A stretch of 37,836 nucleotides of DNA, taken from positions 1 through 37,836 of the forward strand of contig JAJDDQ010000009.1 in the NCBI GenBank assembly GCA_029260215.1, read 5' to 3'. Positions 32,793 to 37,836 of the stretch are shown in pieces. Origin of the DNA: Phycisphaerae bacterium. GTDB taxonomy: Bacteria > Planctomycetota > Phycisphaerae > UBA1845. Numbering within the stretch: the first letter of the stretch is position 1; every line of letters starts with the position of its first letter. The notes beneath the pieces were generated by a model. The model had not been told where the DNA came from and made no database searches. It was given only the letters and a program-made list of their open reading frames with translations. Made by a program: the position numbers and the translations under genes.

Positions 32793-32851
32793 TATCGGGG
32801 AAAAATCGGATCAATACAGGCTTGCAGCCACCGCGAATTTTCGATGTCGTC
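32793..32851 (+). repeat. 59-bp direct repeat A in the FG-GAP leader
   Basis: The sequence TATCGGGGAA...TCGATGTCGTC matches 35423-35481 with the same length and seven differences (88% identity). It ends 27 bases before the FG-GAP gene start. Confidence 0.8.
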
Positions 32852-32878
32852 GGTGGCTGCCAACAAGGGAGGTCACAC

Positions 32879-35338
32879 ATGGTGCCCATCGTTCAACGCT
32901 TGATCTCGACGAAGTGCTTCTTGTTCCTTTTGTCACTCGTGTTCTCAGCAGCCGCATCCTCCGCAACCGCTCAATGTGCGCAGGGCGACGGCGACGGCAA
33001 CGGAAACGTGAACATTGACGATCAGGCAGTATTCGTCAATTGCGAAACGGGCCCCGGCGGCGGCCCCGTATCGGAGGGTTGCGGCCCTGTCGATCTGGAC
33101 GGCGATGGCGATGTGGACCGGGCTGACTACGCCCGATTCCAGCGAATCTTCGGCGTGACCTACGGTCCACTTTTTCCCGGTCGAGAATTCGGTGGGGACA
33201 TTCGCCCGGGGTCGGTTGCCGTCGGAGACCTGGACGGCGACGGCGATCTCGACCTGGTGTCCACCAACTTTGTGTCCACCATCTATGATAGCGGGTTCTT
33301 GGTGATGCTGAACCACGGCGACGCAACGCTCGCCGACGAAGTGCTCTATGAATCTCTATATTGTCCCCGGCACGTGGTTCTTGGTGACTTGGACGGCGAC
33401 GGCGACCTCGATCTCGTCGTGTCGGCCATCAGCTGGGATCCAAACATTCAGGAGTTATCCAGGGTTGATATTTACCTTAACATTGGCGACGGATCCTTCG
33501 TATTGTGGCAAGCCCACAACATGTTTGGGCACCTTCCCAGAGTTACCCTCGGCGACATGGACGGCGACGGCGACCTAGACCTTGTTGTAGCGAACGCCGC
33601 CTTTTCGTACTGGGAGGATGTATTTTTAAGTTTTGCTGGAGGTGATGTCACAGTGATGCTTAACAACGGCGACGGCAGCATCTCAGGAAGGGAGACGTAC
33701 TACTTGGGCCATCCCGCCGACCCGGCAAATCCTGTTTCGGTAGCTTTGGGGGATATGGATGGCGACGGCGACCTCGACCTCACGATCGCCAATCCCGATT
33801 TTTACCTTTGGTTTTGTTGTGGCAACGATCCTCCTCCTCCCAGCAAGGTGACGGTGATGCTGAATAACGGTGACGGATCTCTTGCGTCTCCGGTTCACTA
33901 TGATTTGGGAACCGATCCAAGTCGGGTGGCCGCCGGAGACCTGAACGGCGATGGGAATGCCGATATCGTGGTGACGTACTCGGGAAATGACGAAGTCTCA
34001 GTCTTTTTGAGTAATGGCGACGGAACGCTCGCCGCTGGCGTGTTGTATGCGGTGGGGACCCCTCCCGGTTCGCCGACGATTTGGGACATGGATGGCGACG
34101 GGGACCTCGACCTTGTTGTGCGGATCACGGATGCACCCAGCTCCGCCTCGGTGCTGATGAATGATGGCGATGGTTTGTTCGCCGAGCCGGTACCCTACGG
34201 CGTGGGAGATGAACCGACCGATATCGCCGTCGGGGACCTGGACGGCGATGGCGACCCCGACCTTGCCTTGTCAAAATACGGTGGCAGAAGCTTTTCGATC
34301 CTGCTCAACCGGGGAGGCGGCACGTTCGGCAGAGACGTAGTCTACGACGTTGGAGGTACTCCCGAATCGGTGACCGTCGGAGATCTGGACGGCGACGGCG
34401 ACCTCGACCTCGTCACGGCAAACGGCGATGACATCTCAGTACTCTTGAATCATGACAACGGCATCTTTGCCGACCACGTGCGGCGGTACGCATCGGGGGA
34501 TGACGCGCGTGCAGTGGCGATTGGGGATGTGAACGGTGATGGGAGTCCCGATCTAGCCGTGGCCAACAGAAACGACACCGTGTCGGTTTTCCGCAACAAT
34601 GGCGATGGCACGTTCGCCGCCGCGGTCTTCTATGACGCAGGAGATTCGCCGTCGTCAGTGGCCGTCGGAGACCTGGATGGGGACGGGACTCTCGATCTCG
34701 TCGTGACAAACTCCGACGGTGACAACGTCTCGGTGCTCCTGAACGACGGAGCCGGCGCGTTCGTGCCCCAAGCGTTCTACGGCACTGGATTCGAGCCTGC
34801 ATCCGTGGCCATCGGTGACCTGGACAACGACGGGGATCTTGACCTGGCCGTGGCATGCTTGCAGAACGGCGCCTCGGTGCTCTTGAATCTTGGCGACGGT
34901 ACCTTTGCTGACCAGATACTTGTTACCAATCTTCGGACACGTTCGGTAGCGGTCGCGGACTTGGACCATGACGGATATCTCGATCTCGCTTTTGCGCGCA
35001 GAGAAAGCCTCGCCCTCGTGAAGATGAATAACGGCGACGGCACCTTTTCCGACGGTGTATCGTACAGCGTAGCAGGCGGGCCTTGGGCGATAGCAATAGC
35101 CGACTTGGATGGCGACGGAAATCTCGACCTCGCCATAGCGAATGGAGGTGGCAACAACGTCTCAGTATTGCGCAACGTTGGCGACGGCACGTTCGCCGAC
35201 CAGATACTCTTCAGTGTCGGAGACAGTCCTCGATCGCTGGCCATCGGGGACTTCGACGGCAACGGCGATCTCGACTTGGCCGTCGCCAACAACGGCAACG
35301 ACAACATCTCCATGCTCTTGAACGGGTGTGTTCCGTAA
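32879..35338 (+). CDS. Secreted FG-GAP/VCBS repeat protein with a dockerin-type segment
   Basis: The 819-residue product starts with a signal peptide (about 1-35, ending SSATAQ). Then comes a dockerin-like pair (GDGDGNGNVNIDDQ ... DLDGDGDVDRADYARFQR), and then 14 FG-GAP/VCBS-type repeats, each with a Ca-binding DxDGDGxxD core (for example GDLDGDGDLDLV) spaced about 50-60 residues. Fourteen repeats would fit two seven-bladed propellers. Repeats near 33960 and 34970 have drifted (GDLNGDGNADI, ADLDHDGYLDL). Such proteins are surface or adhesive, binding calcium and ligands. It ends in GCVP with no sortase, PEP-CTERM or membrane anchor. ATG 32879 has GGGAGG six bases upstream, an excellent start. 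Confidence 0.9.
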   Translation: MVPIVQRLISTKCFLFLLSLVFSAAASSATAQCAQGDGDGNGNVNIDDQAVFVNCETGPGGGPVSEGCGPVDLDGDGDVDRADYARFQRIFGVTYGPLFPGREFGGDIRPGSVAVGDLDGDGDLDLVSTNFVSTIYDSGFLVMLNHGDATLADEVLYESLYCPRHVVLGDLDGDGDLDLVVSAISWDPNIQELSRVDIYLNIGDGSFVLWQAHNMFGHLPRVTLGDMDGDGDLDLVVANAAFSYWEDVFLSFAGGDVTVMLNNGDGSISGRETYYLGHPADPANPVSVALGDMDGDGDLDLTIANPDFYLWFCCGNDPPPPSKVTVMLNNGDGSLASPVHYDLGTDPSRVAAGDLNGDGNADIVVTYSGNDEVSVFLSNGDGTLAAGVLYAVGTPPGSPTIWDMDGDGDLDLVVRITDAPSSASVLMNDGDGLFAEPVPYGVGDEPTDIAVGDLDGDGDPDLALSKYGGRSFSILLNRGGGTFGRDVVYDVGGTPESVTVGDLDGDGDLDLVTANGDDISVLLNHDNGIFADHVRRYASGDDARAVAIGDVNGDGSPDLAVANRNDTVSVFRNNGDGTFAAAVFYDAGDSPSSVAVGDLDGDGTLDLVVTNSDGDNVSVLLNDGAGAFVPQAFYGTGFEPASVAIGDLDNDGDLDLAVACLQNGASVLLNLGDGTFADQILVTNLRTRSVAVADLDHDGYLDLAFARRESLALVKMNNGDGTFSDGVSYSVAGGPWAIAIADLDGDGNLDLAIANGGGNNVSVLRNVGDGTFADQILFSVGDSPRSLAIGDFDGNGDLDLAVANNGNDNISMLLNGCVP

Positions 35339-35378
35339 GCGATCGACACGCACAACGACGGAGACGATTTCCGGCTGA

Positions 35379-35416
35379 ATCGAGCAGGCCATTCTATTCT
35401 GAATGGCCTGCTCGAT
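35379..35416 (+). terminator. Strong hairpin after the FG-GAP gene
   Basis: A perfect 16-bp stem (ATCGAGCAGGCCATTC / GAATGGCCTGCTCGAT) surrounds a six-base loop, 40 bases after the FG-GAP stop. No clean U-tract follows, so it could also stabilise mRNA, but position and strength suggest a terminator. Confidence 0.65.
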
Positions 35417-35422
35417 GTTCAT

Positions 35423-35481
35423 TATCGGGGAAGAGTCGAATCAATACCGGCTTTCAGCCACCGCGAATTTTCGACATCGTC
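35423..35481 (+). repeat. 59-bp direct repeat B
   Basis: This copy of repeat A (32793-32851) has seven differences in 59 bases. It directly precedes the IS3 remnant instead of a gene, which suggests the downstream gene it once led was lost or replaced. Confidence 0.8.
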
Positions 35482-35490
35482 ACCACTTGA

Positions 35491-35610
35491 GCCGGCGTGG
35501 TCGATTACATTGAAGTGTTCTACAATCGCGAGCGTACCCTCGAAGCTCTGGGTTACGTGACCCCGAAGCAATACGAATCCGTCAACGCCCCGGCACCCAA
35601 AACGGCGTAA
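35491..35610 (+). pseudogene. IS3-family transposase remnant (C-terminal tail)
   Basis: Frame 35491-35610 reads VDYIEVFYNRERTLEALGY then TPKQYE and stops at TAA 35608. The FYNRxRxxxxLGYxTPxxYE pattern is the classic C-terminus of IS3 OrfB. The upstream part is missing and a stop (35488-35490) lies in frame before it, so it is a fragment. The following 40 bases (CCGGAGTCCGCCAG-CCTGGGTTACCA) may be the IS end. Confidence 0.8.
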
Positions 35611-35665
35611 GTCGAACCAAACCCGGAGTCCGCCAGCCCTGGGTTACCACAAAGGCTGCAAGATC

Positions 35666-37282
35666 ATGATCATCCGCCTCCCGGTCGCCTCCATCCTGTC
35701 GTTACTGATCTCTGCCTGCTTTCCCGGCCTCTCGTCGGCGCAAAACTCGACCGGCGGCCACGAACCCGCAGGCCCCCCCTTCCTACGCCCCACGGTCCAC
35801 GCCCAGGGCGAGCAGATCAGCGAGTATGTGCGCGAGGTATTCCAGGACCGCGATGGTAATTTCTGGTTCGGCACCAACGGCGACGGCCTCGCCCGCTACG
35901 ACGGGAAATCACTGACTTACCTCAGCGTCGTGGATGGATTGGCGGGCAGTGCGATTCGAGGAATCCTCCAAGCTCCAGACGGTGCGATGTGGTTCGCCAC
36001 CAACCGCGGAGTCAGCCGATACAAGTCCAGCCAGTTCACCAACTACACGGTAGCGAACGGCCTCAGCGACAACAGCATATGGAGCATAATGCAGGATCGT
36101 TCCGGTACCATTTGGGTCGGAACACACGCCGGAGTCTGTCGTTTCGACGGCAAGTCCTTCGTCCCGTTCCCCATCCCGAGGGTCGAGGTCGCGAACCCCG
36201 CGTCCCGCTTCACCCCGAAAGTGGTCTTCGGCATGTTCGAGGACCAGTCCGGCAACCTCTGGTTCGGCACGGACGGCGAGGGGGCGCACAAGTACGATGG
36301 CAAGTCGTTCACTTCCTACGCTCAGAAAGACGGCCTCGCCGGCAACATAGTGCGCTGCATCGTCGGCGATCGTCGTGGGCGAATCTGGATCGGCACAAAC
36401 GGTGACGGCGTGAGTCGCTACGACGGCACAGCCTTCCGCAACTTCACGACAAAGGACGGCCTGAACAACGACCGCGTCTACGAGATACTGGAGGACAAAG
36501 CCGGCAACATGTGGTTCTCCACACTCGGTGCCGGTGCGTGCCGCTACGACGGAAAGTCCTTCACAGCCTTCCGCGAGGACCAAGCCCTGATGATCAACGG
36601 CAGACCGGCCCGCAGCCACGTGCAGGAGTTTTTCGAAGACAAGGACGGGATCCTCTGGCTCGGATGTTCCGGCGGCCTGTTCCGCTTTGACGGTGAGTCT
36701 TTCATCAACGTGACCCGCAACGGGCCTTGGCCGGAATCGGCAAAAGGGACCACGCCCGCCAAGACCGCGAGCGGTGCGAAAGTTGCGCAAAAGTCCGACC
36801 CCGTCTCGCTCGAAGGTTGGCCGTCCGAGACCTTCGCGCTGCCGCCGAGATTCGCGCCGAAGTTTCCGAGCGGCAAAGAGATGTTGCGATTCGCGCCCGG
36901 GTGGCGTGATCGGAACGCCGAGGATTTCTGGTCGTACGCCTTCGTGATGTGGATCGACGAATCCACGCCCAACGCCGCGCGAATCGATGAGTTGCTCGAG
37001 GACTATTACAACGGGCTGATGTCTGCGGTCGCAGCCGGCAAGGACATCATCAGCGACCCGGTACGAGTCGAGGTGGTGCGCACCGCGCCGAACCACTTCG
37101 AGGCGAAGATACACCTCACCGACGCCTTCACCACCCTCAAGCCGATCGATCTGCGCGTAATGATTGAGACCGCCGCCGAATCCGACAATCGCGCGATCCT
37201 GCGCGTCAGGGTCAGCCCCCAACCCAAAGAGCACGAAATCTGGCGATCCCTGCAGGCAGCCATCGCAAGCATTCAGTCATAA
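35666..37282 (+). CDS. Secreted beta-propeller (Reg_prop) sensor-like protein
   Basis: The 538-residue product has a signal peptide (MIIRLPVASILSLLISACFPGLSSAQ) with an in-signal Cys. Residues about 45-355 carry repeats of the two-component regulator propeller type: DRDGNFWFGTNGDGLARYDGKS, DRSGTIWVGTHAGVCRFDG, DQSGNLWFGTDGEGAHKYDG, DRRGRIWIGTNGDGVSRYDG, DKAGNMWFSTLGAGACRYDG and DKDGILWLGCSGGLFRFDG, six to seven blades. In full sensors this domain precedes a kinase; here there is none. Residues about 385-535 are a separate alpha/beta domain (PPRFAPKFPSGKEMLRFAPG, EDFWSYAFVMWIDE). ATG 35666 has AAGG about ten bases upstream. Role: extracytoplasmic sensing or binding, unproven. Confidence 0.85.
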   Translation: MIIRLPVASILSLLISACFPGLSSAQNSTGGHEPAGPPFLRPTVHAQGEQISEYVREVFQDRDGNFWFGTNGDGLARYDGKSLTYLSVVDGLAGSAIRGILQAPDGAMWFATNRGVSRYKSSQFTNYTVANGLSDNSIWSIMQDRSGTIWVGTHAGVCRFDGKSFVPFPIPRVEVANPASRFTPKVVFGMFEDQSGNLWFGTDGEGAHKYDGKSFTSYAQKDGLAGNIVRCIVGDRRGRIWIGTNGDGVSRYDGTAFRNFTTKDGLNNDRVYEILEDKAGNMWFSTLGAGACRYDGKSFTAFREDQALMINGRPARSHVQEFFEDKDGILWLGCSGGLFRFDGESFINVTRNGPWPESAKGTTPAKTASGAKVAQKSDPVSLEGWPSETFALPPRFAPKFPSGKEMLRFAPGWRDRNAEDFWSYAFVMWIDESTPNAARIDELLEDYYNGLMSAVAAGKDIISDPVRVEVVRTAPNHFEAKIHLTDAFTTLKPIDLRVMIETAAESDNRAILRVRVSPQPKEHEIWRSLQAAIASIQS

Positions 37283-37696
37283 AACGACGCATCGCCCGTG
37301 AAGAAAGATGCCTTCGGAAGCAAAAGGAGCGGATCGAGGCGATCGACGCACCGGTCAACGCCCAGCGAAACAGGAGAGGGCTTCGGCTCTCTTCCACCTC
37401 TCTTCATAATGCCCCGCTCCAACGTAGCCGGGGCGATTGCTACGGATAACATATTCTGTCAAGAGTAAGTATCGGCTGTAGGGAAGCGTTATCAGGTTTG
37501 CGCACTCTCGGGCTCCCGTACCGCCCCAACCGGAGTTGGGGTCGTTGGCCACCACCTGCCGACTTGGTACAATTCGACCTACGGAAAGGCCCCTGGACGG
37601 GGCTTCTCGTGAAAGCGCGGAAGTCTATACAGAACGCGCATGGTGAAAAGAGTTCTCATCCAGGACGCGAATCATGAGTGACGCCTTTGTCCCACG
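37283..37696. other. Non-coding region between the Reg_prop gene and the IS21-like end
   Basis: About 410 bases with a hairpin (37373-37394), a GCCCC-TGGAC-GGGGC inverted repeat near 37590, and no convincing frame. The short frames on either strand show no family features. No tRNA was recognised here. Confidence 0.55.
37373..37394 (+). terminator. UUCG hairpin downstream of the Reg_prop gene
   Basis: GGAGAGGGC-TTCG-GCTCTCTTC forms a 9-bp stem (two wobble pairs) with a UUCG loop, about 90 bases after the stop. No U-tract is evident. Confidence 0.4.
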
Positions 37697-37748
37697 TGTC
37701 ACCGGGCAGGTTAAAAGCAGCCACGTGCGGGCGGGTTAAAACCGGCCA
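37697..37748 (-). mobile_element. Right end of an IS21-like element
   Basis: TGTC at 37697 starts a pair of 20-bp direct repeats, GGGCAGGTTAAAAGCAGCCA (37704-37723) and GGGCGGGTTAAAACCGGCCA (37729-37748), 25 bases apart with three differences. Multiple short end repeats of this sort, with a TG...CA end, are characteristic of IS21-family termini. The coding tail beyond it points the same way. Confidence 0.6.
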
Positions 37749-37799
37749 ATGATGTTGGTTCCTTTGTACTTCATTTTCCAGTCTTCCTGCAAGCCTGTT

Positions 37800-37836
37800 T
37801 TACTTTTCTGCTTTCTTGTCGGCCTGATCCGCGGCG
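37800..37836 (-). CDS. Probable C-terminal end of an IstB-like helper (partial)
   Basis: On the minus strand a frame entering from the right edge reads AADQADKKAEK and stops at TAA (37802-37800), 52 bases before the IS21-like end repeats. In IS21-family elements istB ends close to the right terminus, so position and orientation fit. The 11 visible residues have no diagnostic motif, so this is context-based. Confidence 0.35.
   Translation of the reverse strand, partial: AADQADKKAEK

Larger units (their letters stand above)
32562..32878. other. Intergenic region with palindromic repeat, promoter and 59-bp repeat
   Basis: About 320 bases contain an inverted-repeat element (32654-32711), a good candidate promoter (32747-32775) and repeat A (32793-32851), all upstream of the FG-GAP gene. 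No gene is called here. Confidence 0.6.
35339..35665. other. Intergenic region with terminator, 59-bp repeat and IS3 remnant
   Basis: About 327 bases contain a terminator-like hairpin (35379-35416), repeat B (35423-35481), an IS3 transposase tail (35491-35610) and the SD of the Reg_prop gene (AAGG near 35651). Confidence 0.65.

Noticed and set aside
32702-32878. Longer start for the FG-GAP protein
   Set aside because: It would translate the repeat A leader and precede the signal peptide; the GGGAGG at 32879 is the better start.
37560-37640. A tRNA- or small-RNA-like hairpin near 37590
   Set aside because: Only a 5-bp GCCCC/GGGGC stem; no cloverleaf or TpsiC-like segment.
1-37836. CRISPR arrays or prophage
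   Set aside because: No regularly spaced repeats with spacers and no phage structural genes are seen.

Overview
The window is about 60% GC and looks like a chromosomal segment of a member of the Planctomycetota. The pointers are dockerin-type repeats in secreted proteins, an FG-GAP giant secreted protein, a VWA lipoprotein, a dispersed nuo locus, many GTG/TTG starts with variable Shine-Dalgarno (SD) sequences, and several families of palindromic intergenic repeats. No rRNA, tRNA or CRISPR array was seen. The genus cannot be fixed from the sequence alone.

Layout. The left edge (2-196) is the tail of an IS5-like transposase. On the minus strand follow rlmN and an overlapping sugar-isomerase-like gene. 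A VWA lipoprotein gene (2589-4181) and a secreted dockerin-repeat protein (4472-5713, minus) come next, separated by a palindromic repeat. thiS-thiG (minus, from 7232) and nuoD-nuoE (plus, from 7468) diverge from one intergenic region with good promoter candidates on both strands. The nuo run is interrupted between nuoE and nuoF by three envelope genes: two paralogous GT-C-like membrane proteins around a membrane-anchored SGNH hydrolase. Convergent to nuoF is a minus-strand cluster: a phosphohexomutase with an unusual four-cysteine N-terminal extension, an M16 peptidase pair (one subunit without the zinc site) and a small membrane protein.

From 20 to 32 kb the plus strand carries a TolC-like outer membrane protein, an SH3-like secreted protein with a 48-residue peptide gene behind it, gpsA, a nitrilase-family amidohydrolase, a soluble histidine kinase, a UvrC-like protein with a degraded nuclease motif and no C-terminal nuclease, a XerC/D recombinase, a small zincin, a DUF2064 glycosyltransferase-like protein coupled to a cyclodeaminase-like protein, and a small zinc-ribbon protein. 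Two minus-strand genes (a zinc-ribbon protein and a GNAT acetyltransferase) sit among them.

The right end is accessory in character: a 14-repeat FG-GAP secreted protein whose 5' leader contains a 59-bp sequence repeated 2.6 kb downstream, an IS3 transposase remnant, a secreted beta-propeller (Reg_prop) protein, and, at the very edge, the right end of an IS21-like element on the minus strand.

Housekeeping functions (Complex I, thiamine thiazole, rRNA methylation, phospholipid precursor) are interleaved with envelope and secretion genes. At least five palindromic repeat families fill the gaps. The most interesting items are the nuoE/nuoF insertion module, the Cys4-phosphomutase fusion, the nuclease-dead UvrC-like protein and the repeated FG-GAP leader.
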